Program-made: the position numbers and the translations under genes
The notes under the pieces: model-generated
What the model was told of the DNA's origin: nothing
Databases searched by the model: none
What the model saw: only the letters and a program-made list of their open reading frames with translations
Source: Oscillibacter valericigenes
GTDB lineage: Bacteria > Bacillota > Clostridia > Oscillospirales > Oscillospiraceae
DNA length: 64,000 nt
NCBI RefSeq assembly: GCF_021531435.1
Contig: NZ_JAFBIS010000011.1
Span: 37,170 to 101,169, forward strand
Direction: 5' to 3'
Part shown: positions 38,102 to 47,467 of the stretch, piece after piece
Layout: each line of letters opens with the position of its first letter
Position numbering within the stretch: position 1 is the first letter of the stretch

Positions 38102-38242
38102 ACACCAACCTTTCCTATGCGAAGTATTGCCAACAATCCCTAAATTAACCAAGGGAGATAGTTTTACGCCCTTCTATAATGAATGTAGAAAAGAGGGGGT
38201 CTTTGACCACCCATCAAGAAAACTTTTTTTGATAATATAAAG

Positions 38243-38287
38243 AAAAAAGGCGGAGGCCCTGAAGTTTCACAGGGTCTCCGCCTTTTG
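38243..38287. terminator. Bidirectional terminator
   Basis: The stem AAAAGGCGGAGRCCCT / AGGGTCTCCGCCTTTT around about nine loop bases has A/T runs on both sides. It serves the minus-strand gene at 38362-38625. Confidence 0.8.
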
Positions 38288-38361
38288 AGTGTTTCTGAAT
38301 ACTAGATCGCAAGGAGCGAATTATGTTTATTAGAGATTAACTGTCTTTTTTCAAAGTGTTC

Positions 38362-38625
38362 TTAATGATCTTTAAGCATGGAGCTTGTTTTTGCAATTAG
38401 TGATTGTATTTCTTTTCCGGTCTGAACTGAATCCCGAAACTCCGGAGCAAGAAACAGCAGAGCGCTTCTGATGTTTAATAAATCCGTCCTGTCAATAGTC
38501 TCCTCTTGAAGATGTTTGTGCGTCTTAAAATATCTTAGTCTGATTGGCTCACTGACAGACTGGGGTGCGAAATACGAGACGATGATCCCATCGATCAGAG
38601 CCGTTTCTTCAGCAGAAAAACACAT
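38362..38625 (-). CDS. Small hypothetical ICE protein
   Basis: The 87-residue, mostly helical soluble protein reads MCFSAEETALIDGIIVSY and ends in IQSLIAKTSSMLKDH. ATG 38625 has GGGAGGGAG just ahead; TTG 38640 is the alternative. It has its own terminator. I recognise no family. Confidence 0.5.
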   Translation of the reverse strand: MCFSAEETALIDGIIVSYFAPQSVSEPIRLRYFKTHKHLQEETIDRTDLLNIRSALLFLAPEFRDSVQTGKEIQSLIAKTSSMLKDH

Positions 38626-38640
38626 GATACTCCCTCCCAA

Positions 38641-39037
38641 TTCCTACATATGGTAGCACAAGTATGTCCACCGTACAAGATACTCGGCGAGAGAGAAATA
38701 ATCAAAAACCTCGTATGATTTCACGCATTGACAATTAGAGAAATCTGTGCTAAGGCACCTCACCTTCTGATACCAAAACAAGGTATCAGAAATTTTTTTA
38801 TTTTTTTCTTCTTGGGAGGGTGGTCAAAGAGGGGGGCATTTCTACATTCATTACGAGAGGTGCATTTGAAGTGTTTTACATCTTCTCAACCGCAGTCTCT
38901 CACTCTATCCCCTGGCAAGTGTACCTTGAAAAATGAATACGACTCCAAGACATCACCGTGTTCGAGCCACTATGAGCAAGTGAAAGAAGATCGGTCAATC
39001 TTCGTTGCGACGACAGCACGGGAAAATAATGGTACTC
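38641..39037. other. Non-coding stretch before the transfer operon
   Basis: No convincing gene is seen on either strand. TTGACA at 38728-38733 could be a -35 box, but the base at the expected -10 (TAAGGC) is poor. A strong terminator-like hairpin lies at 38765-38805. The short frame 38728-39096 has no ribosome site and crosses both hairpin regions, so I do not call it. Confidence 0.5.
38765..38805 (+). terminator. Intrinsic terminator/attenuator ahead of the transfer operon
   Basis: The 10-bp stem TTCTGATACC / GGTATCAGAA (38765-38774 and 38782-38791) with a 7-base loop is followed by a long T-run. Confidence 0.8.
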
Positions 39038-39123
39038 TCGTCCGGCTAGGTCACAAGCCGAGGGACGACGCACCCACAAGCATGGGCCGAGGCTGAAATG
39101 CCTGTGCCCCCGAGACCAGGGGG
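39038..39123 (+). ncRNA. Candidate structured RNA or origin, multi-hairpin
   Basis: Four nested or adjacent stems fit in 86 bases: TCGTCC/GGACGA (39038-39043 with 39063-39068) enclosing GGCT/AGCC; CCCA/TGGG (39073-39076 with 39083-39086, loop CAAGCA); AGGC/GCCT (39090-39093 with 39100-39103, loop TGAAAT); and CCCCC/GGGGG (39107-39111 with 39119-39123). GCAC/GTGC could close the middle pair. It ends 41 bases before the first transfer-operon gene. It may be a leader RNA, a replication origin or an oriT; I match no known family. Confidence 0.4.
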
Positions 39124-39164
39124 CTTGGAGTCGATTTTTAATTGCGAGAAGGGAGGTGTATGAG

Positions 39165-40244
39165 ATGAGCTGCAAACAGAAGAGACAGTTGGTTCGATTC
39201 CCCAAAGTCCGTATACTGAAACAGTGGTTCAGACATTTCAATGATCATAAAGAGTTCCATAATGAAGGGAACCTTCATCTTTTTAGCCTGATGGCACTTT
39301 TCAGCTATGCGAACTTCAGATCGAATGAGCGAGTCATCAATGGGGTGAGATACATGGAGGCACCCGGCCAGTGGGTCTGTAAACTGGGTTCTTTGCCCAG
39401 AATCCTTCGGGTTCACTCCAAAGCACAGGCACTGGATCTGATGAAGTACTTTGAGGAAAAAGGCTTCCTGCAATTCGAAGTTATTGATGAAGATCAGGAG
39501 ATCATCCGGTACACCATCAATGACTGGAAACGCCACTGTACGCATTTGGCGTATAACTACTACAGTTACAAAGGATCTGGCTTCTTTTTCTTCCCGCTGC
39601 CGATAGGCCGACTTCTCCTAAGAGCCGCAAAAACTGAGGGACGAATTGTGTTCAGCGAGTTAGACGCACTCATGGACATGTGGCTTCACACGATTGTCAA
39701 TGACCCGTCTGTGAAAGGATCGGAATACATGCCGGTCGTCTACTACTCCAATATGCACGGTATGCCGCTCCTCTCATATACCTACCTTGCAAAGCGCTGG
39801 GGTTGGTCTAAATCCCGAGTCGGTCGATTTATGATCAAAGCCGGTGAATATGGAATCATCAGCCGCGTGAGCTTTTCCAGTTCTCGCGGCTCTGTTATTT
39901 CTGTATGTCGGTATCGCGAGATGATCTACGGAGATGCCTGTGAAGAACTGGAGCTCCATGGAATCGGAGAAATCATAGGAATTGGCAAAGCGATTGATGT
40001 GGTCAAAGAGGGCCATGAGCAGATCAATGTCAGCATCGAAACTCGCGTCCCACCGGCAAAAACAATCGGTCGAGCGAGGAAAGCCTTGAAAATACAGGTG
40101 TTTGTCGTATCTCGATCCTCTTTTTTTGCGCGGCAGATTCCTTTAGTCTTCTATACGGCTTTAGACTGGGAAGTGTGTAAAGAAGAACAGGGTAATCGTG
40201 ACCCGCCCAAAAATGCAGCAGAAAGAAGGGAGATGAAAGAATGA
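39165..40244 (+). CDS. Winged-helix DNA-binding protein of the ICE, replication- or regulation-like
   Basis: The 359-residue protein has a clear helix-turn-helix in the middle (SYTYLAKRWGWSKSRVGRF near residue 207), in the manner of replisome-organiser or RepA-like winged helices, and a basic region at about 290-310. The N-terminal third is rich in aromatic and basic residues. ATG 39165 has GGGAGG eight bases ahead; GTG 39156 is less likely. It opens the transfer operon and overlaps the next gene by four bases. Its exact role is not established. Confidence 0.5.
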   Translation: MSCKQKRQLVRFPKVRILKQWFRHFNDHKEFHNEGNLHLFSLMALFSYANFRSNERVINGVRYMEAPGQWVCKLGSLPRILRVHSKAQALDLMKYFEEKGFLQFEVIDEDQEIIRYTINDWKRHCTHLAYNYYSYKGSGFFFFPLPIGRLLLRAAKTEGRIVFSELDALMDMWLHTIVNDPSVKGSEYMPVVYYSNMHGMPLLSYTYLAKRWGWSKSRVGRFMIKAGEYGIISRVSFSSSRGSVISVCRYREMIYGDACEELELHGIGEIIGIGKAIDVVKEGHEQINVSIETRVPPAKTIGRARKALKIQVFVVSRSSFFARQIPLVFYTALDWEVCKEEQGNRDPPKNAAERREMKE

Positions 40245-40780
40245 AATCTGATAGCGTGCCTGCATTCGCACTTGAAAAGGAAGCCTTGAAAACTGAGATT
40301 GAGGCTGGTATTCAGACAGGTGTTGAGCAGATGGCGTCTGGCCAGAAAGACAAGAAACCTGTGGAGAAATATCACAATACCCGGCACCTTCTTCGACAGT
40401 ATCGGAAGGTAGCCTATGCTGTGGAAATCTCTGAAACCGACATGAATGTCAGAATGGAGATGGAGCATGGTATCAGGTTGTCCACACTAAAAGTCAATGC
40501 GGAATTGGCAGGAGTGGACTTGTCCGGCTCCAAGATTGAGAGCTATGCGAGGACTGTCATTCGAAGCAAGAATATGCTCCAGATCATTGAAAATGCGTTG
40601 GATGCAGTGAGAAAGGATCCGGATCATGGGGAATTGATGTACCAGATTCTCTATCTCACATACTTCACGAAAAAGCGACTGCCGAATCGAGATGCCATTT
40701 TGATTGAGCTCGATCGTCTGGGTTTTCCTATGTCGATGGTGACTTACCATATACGGCCTTCCTCATTCCGACAATGCTGA
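40241..40780 (+). CDS. ArpU/sigma-factor-like activator, possibly truncated
   Basis: The 179-residue protein reads LLRQYRKVAYAVE near residue 48, YARTVIRSKNMLQIIENALD near 106 and MYQILYLTYFTKKRLPNRDAILIELDRLGFPMSMVTYHI to the end, pattern-wise like ArpU-type late activators and sigma-70 region 4. The usual end of such proteins after the last helix (tryptophan-containing) is missing: the frame ends in RPSSFRQC, running into the next gene. This looks like a 3' deletion. The start overlaps the preceding stop (ATGA). Confidence 0.45.
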   Translation: MKSDSVPAFALEKEALKTEIEAGIQTGVEQMASGQKDKKPVEKYHNTRHLLRQYRKVAYAVEISETDMNVRMEMEHGIRLSTLKVNAELAGVDLSGSKIESYARTVIRSKNMLQIIENALDAVRKDPDHGELMYQILYLTYFTKKRLPNRDAILIELDRLGFPMSMVTYHIRPSSFRQC

Positions 40781-41064
40781 GCATGATTTCGACACGCGCC
40801 TTTGCCGCTGATACCATTTGGACGAAGGCGAGCGCAATCATGCAGGATGTGTATACGCAGATCCTGGGCATCAGCACGGTTGCAGCGGTTGTGACTGCTG
40901 CAGTTGCACTCCTTCTGATGAACTTCTCCAGATCCGGACGGACAGTCGATGAGTCCCGTGCCTGGCTGAAACGGATCATCATCACCTGGGCAATTTTGAA
41001 TAGCCTTGGCTTCATCATGGCCTATGTGACGCCTTTCTTCGCCGGTGGCACCTGGACACCTTGA
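40774..41064 (+). CDS. VirB2/TrbC-like pilin-type membrane protein, 5' end altered
   Basis: The 96-residue protein has two hydrophobic segments (about 33-50 and 70-88) separated by NFSRSGRTVDESRAWLKR, typical of the small pilin-like component of Firmicute conjugation systems. Its signal peptide is short (MLSMISTRAFAADT) with a good AFA cleavage site. The in-frame sequence before ATG 40774 continues the hydrophobic stretch (TAFLIPT) but has no start codon or ribosome site. Translation probably depends on coupling to the preceding gene, whose stop lies inside this start. Confidence 0.6.
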   Translation: MLSMISTRAFAADTIWTKASAIMQDVYTQILGISTVAAVVTAAVALLLMNFSRSGRTVDESRAWLKRIIITWAILNSLGFIMAYVTPFFAGGTWTP

Positions 41065-41084
41065 TTGAAAAGGAGAAACACCAC

Positions 41085-41201
41085 ATGAAGAAGAACATCA
41101 TCTGTTTGGTATCCGGAATTGTCGCAGGCATTGCCATGTGCCTGACGGCGGCATACTTCCTGCCTGAAGACAGCCACGACAACGAGTTCGGCTGTTTCTG
41201 A
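41085..41201 (+). CDS. 38-residue membrane peptide
   Basis: The small protein starts MKKNIICLVSGIVAGIAMC, has a single membrane segment at about 5-25, and ends in an acidic tail with PEDSHDNEFGCF. AGGAG lies ten bases ahead of the ATG. It sits in the transfer operon between the pilin and TrbL genes. The function is unknown; it may assist the membrane complex. Confidence 0.6.
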   Translation: MKKNIICLVSGIVAGIAMCLTAAYFLPEDSHDNEFGCF

Positions 41202-41221
41202 TGTGATGCAGGAGGTGCTAC

Positions 41222-41932
41222 ATGGGTATCTTAGACAGCATTGTTGAATGGATTGCCACGCAAATCATGAACTTGCTGGATCTGGTCACCGGCTCTGTGC
41301 TTGGCGCACTTGGCTGTGATATGAGCACTTTCTTGCGTTACTTTCCTGCCGCAGAGACTCTCTACGATGTGTTCGTAGCCATCGCTGTCGGCTTCATCCT
41401 GTTGAACCTGGTGTGGCAATTGTTCAAAAACTTTGGGCTTGGTGTGGGCCTCAGTGCGGAGGATCCCATCAAGCTCTCCATCAAATCGATCATCTTCATC
41501 TTTCTGGCGCTTTTTGCTGACCAGATCATGGTGATCATCCTCAATATTGCTGGAACGCCTTACAGTTGGATCGTTGACACCGCTCTGCCTCCAATTGATT
41601 TTGCAAGTTTCGGGAGCGTTCTCACTGTCATCATCGGGTGCCTCGCATCCGGATCTGTGAGTCTCATTGTCATCATCCTGGTGATTATAATTGCATGGAA
41701 CTTTATCAAACTTCTCTTTGAGGCAGCAGAAAGATACATCCTGGTCGGTGTCCTCGTCTACACCGCACCAATTGCATTCGCAACGGGTGCCGCCGAGAGC
41801 ACATCGAATGTGTTCAGTGCATGGTGCCGGATGCTCGGAGGGCAGTTGTTCCTCTTGATCATGAATGCATGGTGTTTGAGGCTATTTACCAGCATGGTTG
41901 GTACATTCTTAGCCAACCCGCTGTCCATCTGA
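41222..41932 (+). CDS. TrbL/VirB6-like polytopic conjugation protein
   Basis: The 236-residue protein has about six membrane segments, at roughly 45-65, 80-100, 125-150, 155-175 and 180-230. LGCDMSTFLRYFPAAETLYD near residue 30 and AAERYILVGVLVYTAPIAFATG near 166 are typical of the Firmicute TrbL-like component. GGAGGTG lies before the ATG. It should form the inner-membrane channel with the VirB2-like, VirB4 and C39 proteins. Confidence 0.8.
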   Translation: MGILDSIVEWIATQIMNLLDLVTGSVLGALGCDMSTFLRYFPAAETLYDVFVAIAVGFILLNLVWQLFKNFGLGVGLSAEDPIKLSIKSIIFIFLALFADQIMVIILNIAGTPYSWIVDTALPPIDFASFGSVLTVIIGCLASGSVSLIVIILVIIIAWNFIKLLFEAAERYILVGVLVYTAPIAFATGAAESTSNVFSAWCRMLGGQLFLLIMNAWCLRLFTSMVGTFLANPLSI

Positions 41933-41943
41933 GGAGGAGAACG

Positions 41944-43086
41944 ATGAAACGAAAAAGAGTATTGATGCCTTTGCTGCTGGTATTGCTGCTGTTTGCACTA
42001 TCCACAACTGCTTTTGCCATCGATGAGAGCGAAGTGGAAAGCGCCATCGCAGCATCCAGTCGTGAAGAAGTTGCCGGCAATGTCTTCATCTGGTTCCTCT
42101 GCGCAATTGGCTTCTTAAAAGTCAGCCAAAAAATCGATAGTTTTATGGCTTCTCTGGGAGTCAATGTTGGAAGAACCGGTGGAAGTATGCTGGCAGAACT
42201 CCTGGTTGCCGGCCGTGGGATTGCAACGGCAGCCGGTGCCCTGGGCGGAACTGCCTTTAATCGGCATTCTTCGCACAACACGCAAGGGAGCAGTCAAGCC
42301 GCTGGTGCAGCGTTTACTGGCGGAGGAAATGGCATTGTCAGCGTCACAAGGCGCGCAGCCGGGAATGCCGCTGCCGCAAGTGCGACCGGATCCGGCTCTG
42401 GATTGAGCGGTTTAGTCGGTGGCGCAATGTTCGGCTCCAGCTTGAAAAACGGGGGTCATTTTGCTACGAGTGTCATTGGTGCAGTCGCAAAAGGAAATAT
42501 TTCTACGGTTGGCTCCATCACTGGCGAGAAGGCTTCGGAGGCTCTGAGCAGTTACATGGGATATTCCGTTGCAGCCAATGAAGTCAACTCTGACGGAGGG
42601 ATTTCCGTTCCCACTGCGCCGGGCCCTGCTGGGGATGAAGTGACGCTTGACGGTGGAACCGCTGCGGGTGCTTCTCCCATCGCGGTGCCCACCCAGGGCG
42701 GCAGTATTGGAACTTCGCCCGGTGCCTCTGCCAATACGGCAGGTGTTGAGCAGCAGAGGGCTGCAAGCGGCGGGAGTACTCCCGTAGCCAGCACTCCGCC
42801 CACGTTCCGTGATGTCGAGATTGGTGGGGGTCGGATTACCGGACATGAGGTCTCAGCAGATGGGCAATCCGATCGCGAGTTTGCCATGTATAGTGCTGAA
42901 CAGTACATGCCTCCAACCGGCCCATATGAAACCGTGCAGACCGTAGACGGTGCCTCTTGGTACCGCCAATACGCACAACCCGTCGTTGAGAAGACCCCGT
43001 ATCAAGGGGCGGATGACAAGATCAAGTATGATGAACGGATTGTTTCTCAAATGCCCCCTGTACCGAAAAGAAAGGACAAAATCTGA
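41944..43086 (+). CDS. Secreted Gly/Ala/Ser-rich conjugation protein with membrane segment
   Basis: Residues 1-23 are a signal peptide (MKRKRVLMPLLLVLLL to AFA). A segment at 45-85 (NVFIWFLCAIGFLKVSQKID, then FMASLGVNVGRTGGSMLAE) is the conserved part of this ICE family, usually following the TrbL protein. The rest is low-complexity Gly/Ala/Ser/Thr to about 310 and then a short conserved-looking end. ATG 41944 has GAGGAGGAG ahead; the longer frame overlaps TrbL and is rejected. The C-terminal stop overlaps the next ATG. Confidence 0.7.
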   Translation: MKRKRVLMPLLLVLLLFALSTTAFAIDESEVESAIAASSREEVAGNVFIWFLCAIGFLKVSQKIDSFMASLGVNVGRTGGSMLAELLVAGRGIATAAGALGGTAFNRHSSHNTQGSSQAAGAAFTGGGNGIVSVTRRAAGNAAAASATGSGSGLSGLVGGAMFGSSLKNGGHFATSVIGAVAKGNISTVGSITGEKASEALSSYMGYSVAANEVNSDGGISVPTAPGPAGDEVTLDGGTAAGASPIAVPTQGGSIGTSPGASANTAGVEQQRAASGGSTPVASTPPTFRDVEIGGGRITGHEVSADGQSDREFAMYSAEQYMPPTGPYETVQTVDGASWYRQYAQPVVEKTPYQGADDKIKYDERIVSQMPPVPKRKDKI

Positions 43087-44471
43087 TGAGTGATGAAACC
43101 AGGCAGGAGAAGTCTTCTGTCGAATCCACAGTTGGCGGCGCTGCTAAGACCGGCAAGGCGATTGCGAATATCGCAAAAGGAGCCGCAGTAGGTGGTGCCC
43201 ACGGTGCCGCTATTGAGGCCGCGAAGACTTCGAAAAAATGGATAGTAGTCATTGTGGCGCTGATCGCACTCCCTATCATCATTGTTGCAATGCTGCCGTC
43301 CGTGATCTTTGGCTCACTTCTGGGAGATGGAACCGATACGCCCAACGGTATCAGTGATAATGCTGCCTTGATACAGAATATGACTGATATCAACAGCGGT
43401 ATCAGCATGATCCTTTCCGAAGGATTGACCGATGTGCTCGATCGTATCGAAGCTGACTTTGCTGCTTCCGGTTGTGATGGGAAAGAGATCAACAATCCGT
43501 TCGGATCTGATGTCGTGTTCAATGCCAACGCTTTTGTCTCCCAGTATTGTGCCTATAAAGACACTGACGCAGCCTCTATCTCGCAAGAAGACATGGAGGA
43601 ACTGCTTTCGGCAAACAAGGGCAAGCTCTATTCCTTCACTTATACTGATGAAGAGCGCGAAGTGACCTCCGAATCCTCTTCTGAGGATAGAGAGGCGGAA
43701 ACGAGTGAGGACGGTTCATCCGAGGGTGAAACTTCCGAGACCACTTACGAGACGATTCGAGTTTACACCATCGCCTATAATGGCGAGGCCTACTTTGCCG
43801 ACCAAGTGTTTCACCTTTCTGACGCTCAGAAACTCCTGGCAAGTCAATATGCACAGAACCTCACAGTCCTTCTGGGCGATGGTGTTTATCAGGGTCTCAG
43901 CGACACCGAGTTCTCTGCCATGGGCCTTTCCTATGATGGAGTTGTATTTTCAGATGGCTCCACGCAGGTTGTGTATTACAACCAGCTGGACGAGCGTTGG
44001 AAGTATGAGCCCTATGGTACAGATACGATCGGAGGCTATGCATGTGGGCCTACTTCGATGTCTATCGTTGTCTCCAGCCTTACATCCGAGACCGTTGACC
44101 CACCGCACATGGCCCAATGGGCTTACGAGAACGGCTACTGGTGCAGCGGCAGTGGTTCCTACCATTCACTCATTCCCGGGGCTGCTGAAGCTTGGGGGCT
44201 GACTGTCGAAGGATGTACGGCATCTGAACCGCAGCGCATTGTGGATGCCCTGACGGACGGGAAACTGGTTGTGGCGCTTATGACAAAGGGCCACTTTACC
44301 TCCAGCGGACACTTTATCGTCCTTCGCGGCTGCACTTCTGGTGGCAAGATCCTCGTTGCCGACCCAGCCAGCTATCAGCGCTCTGAGAAGTCCTGGGATC
44401 TCGCCATCATCATGAATGAAGCCAGCAAGACTGCTGGCGCAGGTGGTCCTTTCTGGATCATAGGTAACTAA
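43086..44471 (+). CDS. Conjugation protein with C39-like peptidase domain
   Basis: The 461-residue protein has a basic N-terminus, one membrane helix at about 50-75 and a Ser/Glu-rich extracellular linker at 195-225. A C39-like papain-fold domain from about 300 to the end has catalytic Cys in GGYACGPTSMSIV, His in SGHFIVLRG and Asp in VADPASY. In Firmicute ICEs such VirB1-type wall enzymes open peptidoglycan for the transfer channel. It overlaps the preceding stop and ends 20 bases before the VirB4 start. Confidence 0.8.
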   Translation: MSDETRQEKSSVESTVGGAAKTGKAIANIAKGAAVGGAHGAAIEAAKTSKKWIVVIVALIALPIIIVAMLPSVIFGSLLGDGTDTPNGISDNAALIQNMTDINSGISMILSEGLTDVLDRIEADFAASGCDGKEINNPFGSDVVFNANAFVSQYCAYKDTDAASISQEDMEELLSANKGKLYSFTYTDEEREVTSESSSEDREAETSEDGSSEGETSETTYETIRVYTIAYNGEAYFADQVFHLSDAQKLLASQYAQNLTVLLGDGVYQGLSDTEFSAMGLSYDGVVFSDGSTQVVYYNQLDERWKYEPYGTDTIGGYACGPTSMSIVVSSLTSETVDPPHMAQWAYENGYWCSGSGSYHSLIPGAAEAWGLTVEGCTASEPQRIVDALTDGKLVVALMTKGHFTSSGHFIVLRGCTSGGKILVADPASYQRSEKSWDLAIIMNEASKTAGAGGPFWIIGN

Positions 44472-44491
44472 TTGCAGAATTGAGGCCAAAT

Positions 44492-47437
44492 ATGAGCAAA
44501 CCGAATGAAGAACGGGATATCTACTATATCCCGCCAAACTTTCTAACAAGTGGGCGCTTATTTGGCGGCATGATTCGAGCACGCAATGCTATTGAGGCTT
44601 GCGTGCTCGTTTTACTATCAGGCTTTCCCATTATCAAGTTGCCCCTTTCACTTACTACACGAATCATCCTTCTCTGCCTGATCTCGCTGCCGCTGGGTAT
44701 TTTCGCAGTAGTGGGCTTTGAGGGCGATTCCCTGTCCGAGTTTGTGGTCAACTGGCTGAGGTGGCTCATCCACCGCAGAACCCTATACCGTTCCGATGCC
44801 CAAGCGCCCGAGCCCGAAACCAAGCCGCCCAAGGCAAATCCGGCATCTGCGCAGCACACGCCTCCTGAGCAATTGGGGATCCGCATCAAGCAAAAGCCCC
44901 AAAAGCGTAAGCGGCGCAAAAAGCCCAGACAGCCTGCAAAGCATACCTCCAAGCAAACCTCCAGGCCTTCCAAGAAGAAACAGCCCCCCAAGGCGGAAGA
45001 CTTTATCCCAGTCAAGGATATCAGAAATGGCATCATTGAGACCACGGATGGTCGATATATCCGTGTAATCGAGGTTGAGCCGATTAACTTTCTGCTTCGC
45101 AGTGTCTCTGAGCAAAAAAACATCGTTGCCAATTTCGCGAGCTGGATGAAGATCTCTCCGGTGAAAATTCAAATCAAGGTTCTCACTAAGAAGGCTGACA
45201 TTGAGAAGCACCTCAGGACGATTGAGAGAGATATGGAGGCAGAGGAAAACCCCAAATGCAGGGAATTGCAGCTGGACTACTACCACCTCATCCAGACAAT
45301 TGGCTCACGGGAGGCGATCACCCGTCGTTTCCTGGTTATCTTTGAGTATGAGGCTGTGACCAACCGTAAGCCTGAGTACTCTGAGATTGTCTCTGAGCTG
45401 GAAACTGCGGTTCAGACAGCAAGGCAGTATTTCCTGCACTGCGACAACGCTGTGGTCGCTCATGAGGACGAAAATGCCTTCCTCATGGAGATCATCTATA
45501 CCGTGTTTAACCGTGCCACCTGCGAGTTGAAGCCGGTTGAACGGCGCGTAAGAGAGCTTCAGGCAGCCCGTCCAGACACAGACATTTCTGTTCCAATCCC
45601 GTTGAAGAGCGTCCTGGCACCTGAGTCCATTGACCTGACGCATGGGTCGTATGTAGTGGTGGACGGTGTTTACCACGCATATCTGCTTGTTCCCTCAGAA
45701 GGCTACAACCCTCGTGTTGTTGCGGGATGGACAAGCATCCTGGTGAATGCCGGAGAAGGAATCGATGTGGATTTCTTTTTTACAAGAGAACCGAAAGAGA
45801 GAATTCAGACCAAGCTCGGCCAGCAGATCCGGATCAACCGAAGCCGCATCAAGGATGCCTCGGATACGAATACAGACTTCGATGACTTCGAGAGTGCAAT
45901 CCGGTCCGGCTACTTTCTGAAAGAAGGCCTCGCCAACTACGAGGATTTCTACTACTGCAATACTTTGGTTACCATCACCGCAGACACCCTTGAGAATCTG
46001 GAATGGCGTATTTCCGAGGTTCGTCGCCTCATGATTTCTCAGGATATGGATATCCGAATCTGCCGTTTCAGACAGGAGCAGGCGTTGCTCTCTGTTCTGC
46101 CATTTTGTAAGCTGGACAAGAAACTCTTCGAGACCAGTAAAAGGAATATGCTCACATCATCAGCTGCAAGCTGCTATCCATTCACTTCGTTTGAGATGAG
46201 CGATGAAAACGGTATTCTGCTGGGCGTCAATCAGCACAATAACAGTCTGGTCATCGTTGATATCTTCAACAGCCGCACCTACAAAAATGCCAATATGGTT
46301 CTGCTTGGCACCTCCGGAGCCGGCAAGACCTTCACCCTCCAGTTGATTGCCTTACGAATGAGGCGCAAGGGTACGCAAGTGTTTATCATCGCTCCTCTGA
46401 AGGGCCATGAGTTCCTCAGAGCCTGCAACAACATTGGTGGCGAGTTCATTTCCATCAGCCCTGCTTCGAAGCAATGCATCAATGTCTGCGAGATACGCAA
46501 GCAGGATCAGAGTGCGAATGAGCTAATTGACGGTGTCGTAAACGAGAATTCCATTCTGGCCAAGAAGATCCAACAGCTTCACATTTTCTTCTCCCTTCTG
46601 ATTCCAGATATTTCCCATGAGGAGCGGCAGTTGCTCGATGAGGCGCTTATCCGCACTTACGAGAAGAAGGGAATTACCCACAACAACGACTCACTGATCG
46701 ATCCGGAACATCCTGAGAAGTACCGTGAGATGCCTCTCCTGGGTGATGTCTATGAGATCCTCATGGAATCCCCAGAGACAAAGAGGATGGGAAATATCCT
46801 CAATCGCCTGGTCAACGGATCCGCTAAAACCTTCAACCAACACACGAACGTCCAACTGGATAATCCCTATACTGTCCTGGACATCTCGGAGCTGACCGGC
46901 GAACTTCTTCCTGTCGGCATGTTTGTGGCGCTTGACTATGTCTGGGATAAGGCGAAAGAGAACCGCACCAAAGAGAAGGCAATCTTCATTGACGAGGCAT
47001 GGGAACTGATCGGAGACGATGACACCAATAACCCCAACAACGCGAAAGCGCTTGCTGGCGAATGGGTTCAGGAGATTTTCAAGATCATCCGTGGCTACGG
47101 TGGATCTGCTGTGGCAGCCACACAGGACATCGGTGATTTGGATCGAAGCCGTTTCGGCAAAGGCATCCTGAATGTTGCAAAGACCAAAATCATTTTGAAT
47201 TTGGAGGATGATGAGGCCCGACGAGTCCAGAATATCCTTCATCTCTCCGATGCTGAGATCATGTCCATCACCCGCTTTGAGCGAGGGCAGGGGCTGATCT
47301 CAACCAATTCCAACCATATCACTGTTTCGTTCAAGGCTTCCCCTCTGGAGAAGCAGCTCATCACTACGGATCGCATGGAGCTGAACCAGATACTCCGTGA
47401 AAAACTGGCTCAGAATACACATAATGTCGAGAATTGA
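44492..47437 (+). CDS. VirB4/TraE-type conjugation ATPase with N-terminal PrgI-like region
   Basis: The 981-residue protein powers the transfer channel. The first 110 residues hold two membrane segments (PrgI-like: YIPPNFLTSGRLFGG). A Lys/Pro-rich linker (about 115-165) follows, then the VirB4 core. Walker A is GTSGAGKTFTL near 610 and Walker B is KAIFIDEAWELI near 827; SAVAATQDIGD near 870 is the motif III glutamine. TTG 44480 is in frame, but ATG 44492 has TGAGG at proper distance. Confidence 0.9.
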   Translation: MSKPNEERDIYYIPPNFLTSGRLFGGMIRARNAIEACVLVLLSGFPIIKLPLSLTTRIILLCLISLPLGIFAVVGFEGDSLSEFVVNWLRWLIHRRTLYRSDAQAPEPETKPPKANPASAQHTPPEQLGIRIKQKPQKRKRRKKPRQPAKHTSKQTSRPSKKKQPPKAEDFIPVKDIRNGIIETTDGRYIRVIEVEPINFLLRSVSEQKNIVANFASWMKISPVKIQIKVLTKKADIEKHLRTIERDMEAEENPKCRELQLDYYHLIQTIGSREAITRRFLVIFEYEAVTNRKPEYSEIVSELETAVQTARQYFLHCDNAVVAHEDENAFLMEIIYTVFNRATCELKPVERRVRELQAARPDTDISVPIPLKSVLAPESIDLTHGSYVVVDGVYHAYLLVPSEGYNPRVVAGWTSILVNAGEGIDVDFFFTREPKERIQTKLGQQIRINRSRIKDASDTNTDFDDFESAIRSGYFLKEGLANYEDFYYCNTLVTITADTLENLEWRISEVRRLMISQDMDIRICRFRQEQALLSVLPFCKLDKKLFETSKRNMLTSSAASCYPFTSFEMSDENGILLGVNQHNNSLVIVDIFNSRTYKNANMVLLGTSGAGKTFTLQLIALRMRRKGTQVFIIAPLKGHEFLRACNNIGGEFISISPASKQCINVCEIRKQDQSANELIDGVVNENSILAKKIQQLHIFFSLLIPDISHEERQLLDEALIRTYEKKGITHNNDSLIDPEHPEKYREMPLLGDVYEILMESPETKRMGNILNRLVNGSAKTFNQHTNVQLDNPYTVLDISELTGELLPVGMFVALDYVWDKAKENRTKEKAIFIDEAWELIGDDDTNNPNNAKALAGEWVQEIFKIIRGYGGSAVAATQDIGDLDRSRFGKGILNVAKTKIILNLEDDEARRVQNILHLSDAEIMSITRFERGQGLISTNSNHITVSFKASPLEKQLITTDRMELNQILREKLAQNTHNVEN

Positions 47438-47467
47438 CAACGCACATTCCGTCGCACTTACAATTCG

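Noticed and set aside
38728..39096. Plus-strand frame of 122 codons before the transfer operon
   Set aside because: It crosses a strong terminator and the hairpin cluster, has no ribosome site and no domain.
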